DNA of 64,000 bases from Actinacidiphila yeochonensis CN732 (GCF_000745345.1 NZ_JQNR01000003.1:1178001-1242000), one strand, 5' to 3'. Positions 32,898-42,646 are shown, numbered from the stretch's first letter. Notes: a model not told the origin generated them from the letters alone. Program-made: numbers and translations.

Positions 32898-33596
32898 ATT
32901 GTGGACCAAGATCGGGACGCCGCCGGCCACAACATAGTACGTGTGGAGGCCGGCGATGGTGAGGTCGTAGGTGGTGGTTGTGGCGTGGTAGCGGTGGACG
33001 GCGGTGACGCGGGTGGTGCCGGTGGGGGTTTGGAGGAGGTCGCCCGGGTGGAGCTCGGCGGCCTCGACGAAGGCGGACCGGGTCTCGTCGTAGAAGGGGT
33101 GGTGGTAGGTGGTGGTGAGGGTGCCGCCCTGGGTCGGGAGGGCGGACGCGTCGGGGGTGTCTGAGGTGACGTCAGCGGTGGGAGTGGCCGCAGCTGTTGC
33201 CGGAGCGGCGTAGGCGACCGGTGCGGTCGGCGGGGCTCCGTGGTGGGTGAGGCCGAGGCCCGTGGTGACCACCGCGGCGGACGCCGCCAGGCCCAGGGCT
33301 GCCTTGCGCAGGACCCGCTTGCCCAGCCCCGGGCTGGACGCCGGCACCGTGTGGGCGTCAGAAGCCGCGGCAGAGGCAGAGGCAGCAGAGCTTGCGACCG
33401 TCACGTCCACGAAGTCGTGGTCCGTCGTGGTCACGATGACCTTCTGCACCGTGTGGACCTGCGTGCCCTTCTCGCCGGGCACCGCGTCCTCGACCTTGTC
33501 GCCCGCCTTCACCTGGTCGATGGGCTTGGTCGAACCGTCCGCCATCACCACGCCGGTCGAGCCGACGAAGCTGTGCGGCCCCTCCGGCGACGAGCA
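32898..33596 (-). other. HINT-type autoprocessing domain of the Rhs toxin
   Basis: The domain starts at the nucleophile Cys in CSSPEGPHSFVGSTGVVMAD, and continues VQKVIVTTTDHDFVDVTV, TTYHHPFYDETRSAFVEAAE and the terminal block LHTYYVVAGGVPILVHN, where cleavage would free the toxin after the Asn. A 60-residue insertion with a TM-like helix (RKAALGLAASAAVVTTGLGL) splits the fold, which is unusual. Confidence 0.7.
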
Positions 33597-34709
33597 GCCG
33601 CTCGCCGCCGGCTCCTCGCTGTCGCCGCTCCGGCCGACGCCCGACAGCGCCCCGCCGATGCCGCCGCCGATCGCCCCCGAAACCGCGCCGGACGCCACCG
33701 CGTCCCCCGCGCTGGACCAGGAGCAGCCGGCCTGGCTGTCGGAGCACGTCAGGCCGTAGTCGAGGGCGCTGGTGGTGCCGCCCGATATACCGCCGATCGT
33801 GGCGCCCTCAAGGGTGCTGGTGACCAGTTTCGGCAAGACGCCGCCGAGTGCGGACTCGGCCAGTTTGCCGCCGAGGGCCCCGCCGATGCCGCCGCCGACC
33901 GCGCCGCCGACCGCGCCGAGGACCGCGGACTCGCCGAAGGACGTGACCGAGCAGGCGCCCTTCTGTCCGTCGGCGCACTTGGTTCCCTGGTCGACCAGGC
34001 CGCCGGCCGCTCCGGCGAGCGCGCCGCAGCCGATGGCACCGGGGACGGCGAGGGTGCCGCCGCTGGCCCCGGTCACGACCGCTTCGCAGCCGGCGAAGAC
34101 CACCGTGGAGACCGCGAAGGAGGCGATGGCCGCGGCGTGGTTCTTGAAGAAGGTGGAGCTGGTGTTGACCGCCTTGGCGACGGCTTTGTAGGTGGTGTGG
34201 GCGGCGTGGCTGACGACGGTGGCCGCCTTGCGGGCCGCGGTCGCGGCTTTTCGTTTGGCCGCTGCCTTGGCGTCGGCGACCTGTTTGTTGAGCTGGGAGA
34301 TCTCGCGTTCGATGGAGGCGAGTCCCCGGTCGAGGGCGGCGACGGTGGCGGCGACCTCGCTGGCCATCGAGTCGTAGAGGCCCGACACCCAGCCCACCAC
34401 CGCGTGGTAGGCGGGGACGACGCGGCACTGCTGACGGCGTGGTAGCCGCCGCTGACGGCGTGGCCGATGGAGCTGAGCAGGCCGTGGCCGGTGGGGTCGG
34501 TGCCGGTCAGCGGGTTGTCGTTGGCGTAGGCGAAGGGGTTGGCGTTGGCGGAGTCGGGCAGCGGGGACTGGGCCACGGTGTCGTGGTTCATGAACTGGCC
34601 GGTGGCCGGGTTGTACCAGCGGGCGGCCATGTCGACCTTGCCGGTGGCGTTGTCGGTCCAGCCGGACTGGTAGCCGAGGTCGCCCTCGGGGGTGCCGGTG
34701 GTGGCGGTG

Positions 34710-34781
34710 ACGTTGCCGAGCGGGTCGTAGCCGGTGGAGGCGGTGACGTTGCCGAGCGGGTCGTAGCCGGTGGAGGCGGTG
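34710..34781. repeat. 36-nt tandem duplication in the Rhs core
   Basis: Two identical 36-nt units (34710-34745 and 34746-34781) encode TGYDPLGNVTAS twice. This is an in-frame YD-repeat duplication, probably by slippage. Confidence 0.75.
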
Positions 34782-35553
34782 ACCGCGGTGCCGGTGACGG
34801 AGAAGTCGCCGACGACGTCGTCGTGCTGGTCGGTCAGGGCGAGCGTCGCGGTGGTGCCGTTGTCCCACGAGGTGAGGCGGTCGGCCCAGTCGTAGGTGTA
34901 CGTGTTGACGGCGGCACCGGCCAGCCCCGTAGTGGTCTTGCCGGTCTCGTTGCCGTCGGCGTCGTAGCTGTAGCCGATCGAGGCGACGGTGGCGCCGGCC
35001 GAGGTGGTGAGGATGTCGCCGGCGAGGTTGGTGCCGCCGATCGACAGTGGGCCGGTGCTCTGCTAGGGAGAGGGGTCGGTCCCGGTGGCCGCGGGGCGCC
35101 GTTGACGTAGAGGTTGATGCCTCCGGTGCTCGCGCCGTACTGGCTGACGAGGTGGGCCCCGGTTTTCAGCGCCGGCGCGGCGGGGGCGATGGCGTCGTAG
35201 AACGCGGCGGGCCACGCCGCGGCCTCCACTGGCGAGGCGGAAGCGGTAGGCCTTTTCGGCCGTGGACTGGAGGTAGAAGCCGGCCCGGGTGGTGTCGCCC
35301 TCGGCCACAAAGGTGCGGTAGGTGGAGGTGTCAGCGAGGTTCACCCACGCCGACACCGCGTACGAGGACGTGGTGTCGAGCACAGGGCCGTTGGTGGAGA
35401 TGTCGCCGACGGTGCCGGTGGTGGCGGTGTGCCTCCCCCGCCGCGGCCCCGTGGCCAGGCCCGTACACGCCCCCGGCCCCGCCGTCCGGGGACGGCGGGG
35501 CCGGGGCCGGGGACCGGGTCCGGGGACGGGGCCCGGGGCTCAGGCCCAGGGGA

Positions 35554-36996
35554 TCAGGCGGAGGGCACCTCGAAGGCGTCCTGCTGCCGGCCGTCCTGGG
35601 CCCGCGCGGCCTCGCGGACGGCGCCGGCGACCGCGCCCGCCACCTTGTCGTTGAAGACGCTGGGCACGATGTAGTTCGGGTTCAGCTCGTCGTCGCCGAC
35701 GACACCGGCCAGGGCGCGGGCGGCGGCGAGCATCATCTCGGTGTTGACGGTGCGCGACTGGGCGTCCAGCAGGCCGCGGAAGACGCCCGGGAAGACCAGC
35801 ACGTTGTTGATCTGGTTGGGGAAGTCGCTGCGGCCGGTGGCCACCACGGCGGCGGTCTCGCGGGCGACGGCGGGGTCGACCTCGGGGTCGGGGTTGGCCA
35901 GCGCGAAGACGATCGCGCCCTCCGCCATCCGGGCGACGTCGGCCCCGTCGAGCAGGTTCGGGGCGGAGACGCCGATGAAGACGTCGGCGCCGACCACGGC
36001 CTCCTTGAGGGTGCCGGTGACGCCCTCGGGGTTGGTGTTGTCGGCGATCCAGCGCAGGGCGCTGTCCGGGTCGGCGTCCACCAGGTCGTCGCGCTCGGCG
36101 TGGACGACGCCGTGGATGTCGGCGACCACCGCGTGCTTGACGCCGGCTGCCAGCAGCAGCTTGAGGATGGCGGTGCCGGCCGCTCCGGCGCCGGACATCA
36201 CCACCCGCAGGTCGCCGATCTGCTTGCCGACGCAGCGCAGCGCGTTGGTCAGCGCGGCCAGCACCACGATCGCGGTGCCGTGCTGGTCGTCGTGGAAGAC
36301 CGGGATGTCCAGCGCCTCGCGCAGCCGCGCCTCGATCTCGAAGCAGCGCGGCGCGGAGATGTCCTCCAGGTTGATGCCGGCGAACCCGGGCGCGATGGCC
36401 TTGACGATGGCGACGATCTCGTCGGGGTCCTGGGTGTCCAGGCACAGCGGCCAGGCGTCGATACCGGCGAACCGCTTGAACAGGGCCGCCTTGCCCTCCA
36501 TCACCGGCAGCGCCGCGCGCGGGCCGATGTTGCCCAGGCCCAGCACCGCGGAGCCGTCGGTGACCACGGCGACGGAGTTGCGCTTGATCGTCAGCCGGCG
36601 GGCGTCCTCGGGGTTGGCCGCGATGGCCATGCACACCCGGGCCACGCCGGGGGTGTAGACCATCGAGAGGTCGTCGCGGTTGCGGATGGGATGCTTGGAG
36701 GCCATCTCGATCTTGCCGCCGAGGTGCATCAGGAACGTGCGGTCGGAGACCTTCCCGATCGCCACGCCCTCGATCGAGCGCAGCTTGCTGACGATCTCGT
36801 CGGCGTGCGCGGTGGAGGTGGCGGCGATGGTGACGTCGATGCGCAGCTTCTCGTGGCCCGAGGCGGTGACGTCCAGGCCGGTCACCGAGCCGCCTGAGGA
36901 CTCCACCGCGGTGGTGAGCCGCCCGACCGCGGTTCCGCTGGCGGGCACCTCCAGACGGACGGTGATCGAGTACGAGACGCTTGGCGCCGTTGCCAT
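35554..36996 (-). CDS. NAD(P)-dependent malic enzyme (malate oxidoreductase)
   Basis: 480 residues. N-terminal ACT-like regulatory domain (about 1-80: SYSITVRLEVPASGTAVGRL), then the malic enzyme fold. Visible marks: VYTPGVARVCMAIAANPEDA, FAGINLEDISAPRCFEIEAR, the metal/catalytic HDDQHGTAIVVLAALTNAL, the nucleotide fold VVMSGAGAAGTAILKLLL (GAGAAG), and FPNQINNVLVFPGVFRG. It decarboxylates malate to pyruvate with NAD(P)H formation. ATG at 36996 follows AGAAGG. In other Streptomyces it is the direct neighbour of the HU gene. Confidence 0.95.
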   Translation of the reverse strand: MATAPSVSYSITVRLEVPASGTAVGRLTTAVESSGGSVTGLDVTASGHEKLRIDVTIAATSTAHADEIVSKLRSIEGVAIGKVSDRTFLMHLGGKIEMASKHPIRNRDDLSMVYTPGVARVCMAIAANPEDARRLTIKRNSVAVVTDGSAVLGLGNIGPRAALPVMEGKAALFKRFAGIDAWPLCLDTQDPDEIVAIVKAIAPGFAGINLEDISAPRCFEIEARLREALDIPVFHDDQHGTAIVVLAALTNALRCVGKQIGDLRVVMSGAGAAGTAILKLLLAAGVKHAVVADIHGVVHAERDDLVDADPDSALRWIADNTNPEGVTGTLKEAVVGADVFIGVSAPNLLDGADVARMAEGAIVFALANPDPEVDPAVARETAAVVATGRSDFPNQINNVLVFPGVFRGLLDAQSRTVNTEMMLAAARALAGVVGDDELNPNYIVPSVFNDKVAGAVAGAVREAARAQDGRQQDAFEVPSA

Positions 36997-37360
36997 GACG
37001 ACCTTCTTCCGATTCCTGCGTGAGGGTGGTGCGGTGCGCCGGGGGCGGACTCCGGCGGGGCCGCGAGGACGGGCGGCCGGGCCGGCGGCGCCGACACGGC
37101 GCGGACCGATCGTTGCACCTACCGGCCGGTACCCGTGAACGCGGGAAGGTTTCCCGTCCGGCGCGGTGGGCGCAGGGGAATCGTAACTTCCGGGCCCGGT
37201 GACCCGGAGAGGCACCGGGTCCTTCAGAGTGCTCCGCGAGGCCCTCGGAGGCGCCGGAGCGCGCCCGGACGGCGGCCGTGCCGTGCTGCGCCCGGGTGAG
37301 CGGAGAGAAGACCGCCCCGGGTGGGAAGAGGTTCGGCCCGGGGTTTGTTAGATTGGATAC
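36997..37360. other. Intergenic region upstream of malic enzyme
   Basis: About 365 nt, no gene seen. It holds the malic enzyme promoter region (minus strand), and at its right end a plus-strand -10-like TAGATT (37349-37354) that would start a small RNA candidate. Confidence 0.5.
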
Positions 37361-37500
37361 GGCACCGGCTCGATCCAAGCCCCCGGGCCCAACCTTAGGC
37401 GCTTCGAGCGCCCACTTGCCGCGAGGCGAGCATGGCGGGTCGGTGTCGTAGACGTGAGGCGAAGGGCGCCCCTCCGAGGTCGGAGGCGGCGCCCTTCGCC
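37361..37500 (+). ncRNA. Candidate small RNA with its own terminator hairpin
   Basis: TAGATT at 37349-37354 resembles a vegetative -10 in an unusually AT-rich patch; transcription would start near 37361. A 13-bp perfect stem-loop (37458-37470/37488-37500) would end a 140-nt RNA. Inside is a small GGCGCTTCGAGCGCC hairpin near 37395. No coding frame fits. No -35 matches. Neither flanking gene (both minus strand) needs a plus-strand promoter here. Confidence 0.3.
37458..37500. terminator. 13-bp stem-loop terminator
   Basis: GGCGAAGGGCGCC (37458-37470) pairs perfectly with 37488-37500; the loop contains a second CCTCCG/CGGAGG hairpin. It can serve the helD transcript on the minus strand (stop at 37626) and a plus-strand small RNA. 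Confidence 0.7.
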
Positions 37501-37625
37501 GTTGCCGCGCCCCTTCGCCGTTCCCACCCGGCACCCCGCCCCCGGTACCCCGCCCCCGGCCCGGTGCGGGGCTCGGGAGCGGGCGGGCGGCGCGCGGTCG
37601 GGGCAGCGGCGGGGAGGGCCGGGGG

Positions 37626-39898
37626 TCAGTCCCGGCGCAGCAGGTCCGGGACCCCGTCGGCGTCCGGCAGGTCCTTCGGGGCGGCCATGACGGCCAGCTG
37701 CTGGGTGGCGCGGGTCAGCGCCACGTAGAGGGTGCGCAGCCCGGCCGGGGACTCCTCGGCGATCTCGGCGGGCGAGACGACCAGCACCGCGTCGTACTCC
37801 AGGCCCTTGGCCTCCAGGCTGCCCAGGGCCACCACCCGGTCGCTGAGGCCGGCGACCCACTTCCGGGCCTGGGCGCGCCGCTCCATGGCGACGACCACGC
37901 CGACGGTGCCCTCGACCTCCGCCAGCAGCTGCGCCGCCGCCGCCCGCACGTCGCCGCCGAGGTCCCGGCCGGGCTCGCGGCCGGCCACGAGGAAGCGCGG
38001 CCGTACGCCGGTGGAGCGCACCGCGGTGGGCGGCTGCGTGCCGGGCATGGCCAGCTCCAGGACGACGGAGGCGACCTCGGCGATCTCCGCGGGGTTGCGG
38101 TAGTTGACGGTGAGCGTGAAGCGGCGGCGGGGCCGGGAGCCCAGCGCCTCGTCGCGGGCCCGCTGGGCCTCGTCGGTGTCGGTCCAGGAGCTCTGCGCCG
38201 GGTCGCCGACCACCGTCCAGGTCGCCGTACGGCCCCGGCGGCCCACCATCCGCCACTGCATCGGGGTGAGGTCCTGCGCCTCGTCGACGATGACGTGCGT
38301 GTACTCGGTGCGCTCCCGGGCCAGCCGCTCCGCCCGCTCCCGGCGGCTCTCGCCGGCGGCCTGCGGCATCAGCTCCTCCAGGCCGGTGAGCTGGTCCAGC
38401 GGGTCGACCTCGCGGCGCCGCTCGCGCGGCGGCGGGCCGAGCAGGACGGACAGCTCGTCCAGCAGCGCCACGTCGTGGGCGGTCAGGCCGTCGCGGCGCA
38501 GCGAGCGCGCCACCCGCCGCACCTCCGGGGCGTGAGCACCCGGCGCGACCAGCGGGCCAGCCGCTTCTCGTCGGCGAGCGCGGCCAGCACCCCGCGCGGC
38601 TCCAGCAGCGGCCACCAGGCGTCGAGGAAGTCGGTGAAGGACTGCTCGTCCGCGACGTCCTCGTCGAAGCCGGCGCGGGCGTCGGCGGCGAGTTCGCCGT
38701 CGTCGTAGCGGCGGCCGGACCGGCGCCACAGCGCGTCCAGCAGCAGGCGGCGGGCCCGGGGCCGCAGCAGGTTGACGGGGGCCGTGCCGCTCAGCACCTG
38801 CCGGCGCACCTCGGCGAGCTCCGGCTCCTCCAGCTCGATACGGCGGCCGAACGCCACCACCCGCAGCCGGCTGGGGCCGTCCGCCAGGGGCAGGTCCAGG
38901 CAGCCGCGGGCGGCGGTCCGCAGCACCTTCTGCATCCGCAGGCTGCCCTTGACGCGCGCGGTGGCGGCGTCGTCGAAGAGGTCGGCGGTGGCACCGTCGA
39001 CGAGGGAGCCCAGCGCGCGGATCGCCACCTGGCCCTCCTCGCCGAGGGACGGCAGCACGCCTTCGGTGTACGCGACGAGCAGCGGCGTCGGGCTGACGCA
39101 CAGGATGCCGCCGGCGTAGCGCCGCCGGTCCTGGTAGAGCAGGTACGCGGCGCGGTGCAGGGCCACGGCGGTCTTGCCGGTGCCGGGGCCGCCGCTGACC
39201 TCGGTGACGGAGGCCGCGGGGGCGCGGATCACCAGGTCCTGCTCGGCCTGGATGCTGGAGACGATGTCCCGCATGGTGTGGGTGCGGGAGCGGCCCAGCG
39301 CCGCCATCAGGGCGCCGTCGCCGACGACGGGCAGGCCCGTCTCCAGGTCCGGGCGCAGCAGGTCGTCCTCGACGCCGAGGACCCGGCGGCCCTTGGAGCG
39401 GATCACCCGGCGGCGCACGACCCGGCCGGGGGCGACCGGGGTGGAGCGGTAGAACGGCGCGGCGGCGGGGGCGCGCCAGTCGATGACGAGGGGGGCGTAG
39501 TCGGCGTCCAGCACGCCGAGCCGGCCGATGTGCAGGGTTTCGGCGATGTCGGCGGTGTTGTCCGGGCGGACGGCGTCCTCGGCCGGTTCCACGGACGTGT
39601 AGGCGCCGTCCGGGCCCTTCACGCCGTCCTTGCCGCCCAGCAGGTCGATGCGGCCGAAGAGGAAGTCCTCGAACTCGTTGTTGAGCCGGTTGAGCCGGAT
39701 GCCGGCCCGGAAGACCTGGGCGTCGCGCTCCGCCAGGGCACCCGGCGTGCCGACGTGGCCGCGTTGCGCGGCGTCGCTGACCAGGAACTCCGCTTCGTGG
39801 ATCTTCTCCTCCAAGCGGCGGTACACCCGGTCCAGGTGATCCTGTTCGGCGGCGACCTCCTGGTCCCTGACGCCGGTTGCTGCGGTCTGCGCGGCCAC
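37626..39898 (-). pseudogene. helD: HelD/UvrD-like RNA-polymerase recycling helicase, one frameshift
   Basis: Spans about 755 residues when joined. Start GTG 39898 with AAGGGGG. The first frame runs to about 38525: coiled N-arm (DQEVAAEQDHLDRVYRRLEE), Walker A EVSGGPGTGKTAVALHRAAY. The second frame supplies YTHVIVDEAQDLTPMQWRMV (Walker B DEAQ), NYRNPAEIAE and LYVALTRATQQLAV. The switch is at CTCCGGGG (38524-38530); adding one G on the coding strand restores VLTPREVRRVARSL. HelD removes stalled RNA polymerase from DNA. Everything else is intact, so either recent mutation or a sequencing error. Confidence 0.85.
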
Positions 39899-40232
39899 GC
39901 AGGGCCCCCTTCTTCCTGTGCCTCGCCCCTACGCGGCCGTGCGAGGAGCAGCCTGCAACCGTACGCGACCTGCGGGCTCCATGCGCACTGCCTCCGGCGG
40001 TTCGCCCGGTTTTCGGCTCAGTCTTTCGTCATATGGTCGGCCTTCTGGCGTGGCCGGCCTTGCCTGGCGGGCCGCTTCCGGGGGTCGGGTGCCCCTTGCG
40101 GCGCGGCCGGATACGACGGCGCCGTGGCCGGTCGCGCGGTTCCCCGCGCCCCCGGCGGAGGTCCGTCCGCCCCGGCGGGGGTCCGTCCGCCCCGGCGGGG
40201 GTCCGTCCGCCGGGGCCGGGATGGCGGCGGGG
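39899..40232. other. Intergenic region between helD and the PstS-like gene
   Basis: No gene seen. It holds the helD promoter side on the minus strand. On the left is a stretch with AT-rich TTTTCGGCTCAGTCTTTCGTCAT-like sequence, and near the PstS-like stop there is a 20-nt repeat array (40161-40220). Confidence 0.5.
40161..40220. repeat. 20-nt tandem repeat, three copies
   Basis: GTCCGTCCGCCCCGGCGGGG occurs at 40161-40180 and 40181-40200, with a degenerate third copy (40201-40220). Each unit contains a CCCCGGCGGGG hairpin, so the array may stop the minus-strand PstS-like transcript. Confidence 0.75.
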
Positions 40233-41741
40233 TCAGGTCGTGCAGCGCTTGAGGCCCTCGGGGGAGTAGCAGGGGACGTCGCCTCGTGCCGTCATGAGGT
40301 CCTGGCCGGCGCCGCGGACCATGAAGTCGAGGAACCCTTCGGTGAGGGAGTCCCCGGCCGGCGAGCCGTACGTGTACGCGTACTCGATCTCGGTGAAGGG
40401 GTAGCTGGAGTCGGCGATGGTCGAGGCCGAGGGCGCGCGGCCGTTGAGGTCGACGGTGTGCAGGCCCTTGGAGGAGGTCGCGGCGCGCAGTTCGCCGTAC
40501 CCGATGGCGCCGGGGTGGGCGGCGACCTCACGGAGGACCTCGTCGGTGGAGTCGAGCTCGCAGCGGACGACCTTGGCCGTCGCCGGCGAGTTCTTGTGCA
40601 CGCAGTCGCGGGAGGTGAACGCGGGCTCGTCCACACCGCCGAGCACCCGGCGCCGGAAGATGTCGCGGGTGCCGGAGTCCGCACTGCGGCTGATGAGCAG
40701 CACGGGCAGGTCCGGGCCGCCGAGCTGGCCCCAGTTGGTGATGTCGCCGCTGTAGATCCGCCGTATCTGATCCACCGTCAGATTGGTTGCCGGCACCTGG
40801 TCGTTGACGACGACGGCGAACGCTATGACGGCGGTGCGGTGGCCGACGAGTTTCGGCGAACTCCCCTCGGCCTTGGGGCCGTCGGACATGGCGATCACCG
40901 CGGACGCGTCCTTCGCCGCGCCGTCCGACGCGAGCTGCCGTACGCCCTCGTCGCTGCCCTGCGCGCTGACGTCGACCGTGGCGTGCGGGCACTCGGAGGC
41001 GTACTTCGCGGCCATCTCCTCCGCGGCCGGCGCGAACGCGGTGGAGCCGGTGATCCGCAGGCTTCCCCGCTCGCAGCCGGCCGGCGGCGGGGCGCTCCGG
41101 CCGACGAAGATGATGCCGGCCAGCACGGTGACGCAGACGGTCAGCATGATGGTGACGAGCCGGGCCGGCCGGGTGAAGAGCGGCGGCTTGTCGTCCATCG
41201 GGACGGACCGGTTGGGCTTGATCTTCCCCCCGGCGATGCCACCGGTGATCTCGACCCCGGAGCGGACCGGGCCGCCGGTGAGCCGGACCAGCAGCTTGTA
41301 GTGCTCGCCCGGGTTGAGCGGCACGCGGGGCAGGAAGATCCGGTCGCCCTCGTGCAGCACGCCGGTGGCGGTCTCGGAGAGCCTGAAGTGCTCGATGAGC
41401 GCGCCGGGGTCGGGCTGGGTGACGGCCGCGCTCTGCACCTGGCGGCCGGCGAACTGGACGGTGAGGGCGCGTAGTTCGTCGCGGCCGGTGTAGTCGTCGG
41501 CCCTGATGCTCTCCGCGCCGTCGTTCTCGATCCGCAGCAGGAGCAGCGTGGCGTCGGGTGTCCGGGGCGAGGAGTTGAAGAGCTCGTTGTCGCTGTCGAC
41601 GGCGATGTCCATCTGGACGCGGTAGCCGATGCTCTTGCCCTGCGACAGGCGCTCGTACCAGACGACGCCGACCGACACCACCACGCCGACCAGCGCGGTG
41701 ACCAGAGCCACGACGTTGTCGGCGTCGAGGTAATCACCCAT
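40233..41741 (-). CDS. Membrane-anchored PstS-like phosphate-binding-type protein
   Basis: 502 residues. An N-terminal TM (NVVALVTALVGVVVSVGVVW), a 150-residue cytoplasmic-type beta domain (LLRIENDGAESIRADDYTGR), a second TM (ARLVTIMLTVCVTVLAGIIF), then a PBP-type solute-binding domain (RITGSTAFAPAAEEMAAKYA; VAGQGSDEG-like VDVSAQGSDEGVRQLA; IYSGDITNWGQLGG; SRSADSGTRDIFRRRVL). It is much longer than PstS and lacks a lipobox. ABC genes are absent nearby. It could be a receptor that couples ligand binding to the cytoplasmic domain. ATG at 41741, weak ribosome binding site. Confidence 0.8.
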   Translation of the reverse strand: MGDYLDADNVVALVTALVGVVVSVGVVWYERLSQGKSIGYRVQMDIAVDSDNELFNSSPRTPDATLLLLRIENDGAESIRADDYTGRDELRALTVQFAGRQVQSAAVTQPDPGALIEHFRLSETATGVLHEGDRIFLPRVPLNPGEHYKLLVRLTGGPVRSGVEITGGIAGGKIKPNRSVPMDDKPPLFTRPARLVTIMLTVCVTVLAGIIFVGRSAPPPAGCERGSLRITGSTAFAPAAEEMAAKYASECPHATVDVSAQGSDEGVRQLASDGAAKDASAVIAMSDGPKAEGSSPKLVGHRTAVIAFAVVVNDQVPATNLTVDQIRRIYSGDITNWGQLGGPDLPVLLISRSADSGTRDIFRRRVLGGVDEPAFTSRDCVHKNSPATAKVVRCELDSTDEVLREVAAHPGAIGYGELRAATSSKGLHTVDLNGRAPSASTIADSSYPFTEIEYAYTYGSPAGDSLTEGFLDFMVRGAGQDLMTARGDVPCYSPEGLKRCTT

Positions 41742-42049
41742 GGTTTGCTTCGCCTCGTCCCCGTGACGACACCCGGCAGCCGTACCGCTGCGGCGGTGCG
41801 GTCAACGTAAGCGGGCGCGCGGGGCAAGGAAGCGCCTTACTGAACCGATAATCCGATGTTCACCCGGGATTCGCGTTCCTCGGCCGTCCAGCCCCACCGA
41901 CCTCTCCGACCTCGCGCCGCCAACGCGCCGTCAACGCGCCGCCGAGCCGCCCGGGACCCGATAGGGCGCGTCCGGGCCGCCGGACCGCCCGGGCCCGGCC
42001 GAGCGGCCCGGAACGCGGCCGGACCTCGGCGCGCGACGGCCCCCGTGGC
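41742..42049. other. Intergenic region upstream of the PstS-like gene
   Basis: About 308 nt without a gene. It contains a TTGACC at 41805-41800 (minus strand) with TACGGC 15 nt further, a poor promoter fit, and an AT-rich patch GATAATCCGATG near 41848. Confidence 0.45.
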
Positions 42050-42646
42050 TCACCCGGCGAGGAGGGCACGCCTGCGGTGGCGGGCCACCCGCTCGCGGTT
42101 GCCGCAGACCTCACTGCTGCACCAGCGGCGCCGGTGCCCCCGGGACGTGTCCACGTAGACCCGGCCGCACCCCTCGCCCTCGCACCGGCGCAGCCGCTCC
42201 CGGGCGGCCGGATCGGTCAGCAGCTCCACCGCGTCCCGCGCCAGCAGCGACAGCAGCCCGTCGCAGGTGGGCGGGGCGGCCATACCGCGGCGCAGCCCCG
42301 TCCCCGTCCCCTCCCCGCCGTCCGCCGGACCCGTCCCGCCGCAGACCGCCTCGGGCACCGGAGGCGCCACCCGGGCGTACCCGTTGAGCGCGGCCACGTC
42401 CCGCGGGTCGGCCGGCAGTCCGGCCAACTCCCCGTCCACCAGACGCAGTACGAGTTCCCGCAGCGCGGCGAACCGCGGCGGCCACTCGCCGGTGGCCGGG
42501 ACGGCCACGCCCGCGGGCACCAGTCCCGCCGCGCGGAGCCAGCCGGTGAGCGCCACCGGGTCCCACAACGCGTCCTCATCAGAGGCCGGACCTCCACCGC
42601 CCGCCGCCACCAGATCCAGAGACCGCCGGCCCCCGTCGAACCGCAT
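42050..42646 (-). CDS. CGNR zinc-finger (ABATE-domain) regulator
   Basis: 198 residues. The C-terminus has the CGNR zinc finger: RCEGEGCGRVYVDTSRGHRR, then RWCSSEVCGNRERVARHRRR; Cys ligands and CGNR are intact. The N-terminal ABATE-type stress sensor begins MRFDGGRRSLDLVAAGGGG. ATG at 42646 with GGGAGGTGTGG 8 nt upstream is better than the 42739 ATG. It is a stress-induced DNA-binding repressor type. Its target is unknown. Confidence 0.9.
   Translation of the reverse strand: MRFDGGRRSLDLVAAGGGGPASDEDALWDPVALTGWLRAAGLVPAGVAVPATGEWPPRFAALRELVLRLVDGELAGLPADPRDVAALNGYARVAPPVPEAVCGGTGPADGGEGTGTGLRRGMAAPPTCDGLLSLLARDAVELLTDPAARERLRRCEGEGCGRVYVDTSRGHRRRWCSSEVCGNRERVARHRRRALLAG

Larger units (their letters stand above)
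32478..35383 (-). pseudogene. Rhs/HINT polymorphic toxin gene, multiply frameshifted
   Basis: Transcribed right to left. First piece: a LamG-like lectin segment (MLDTTSSYAVSAWVNLADTS, 35383), continued in a second frame (WPAAFYDAIAPAAPALKTGA). A third frame carries Rhs/YD-repeat core (YSYDADGNETGKTT; two copies of TGYDPLGNVTAS; the signature MAARWYNPATGQFMNHDTV; FAYANDNPLTGTDPTGHG). A 1-nt shift near 34425 moves into the final frame with helical linker, Gly-rich TM-like region, a HINT autoprotease split by a TM insert, and a toxin tip ending at 32478. No continuous start-to-stop frame exists, and most N-terminal Rhs is missing. The HINT-toxin part alone stays open for about 650 codons. Confidence 0.75.

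Noticed and set aside
35047-36897. Long plus-strand frame across the malic enzyme
   Set aside because: Antisense shadow; the malic enzyme frame has ACT and catalytic motifs.
40161-40220. Three 20-nt repeats as a CRISPR array
   Set aside because: Repeats are contiguous with no spacers, and no cas genes are near.
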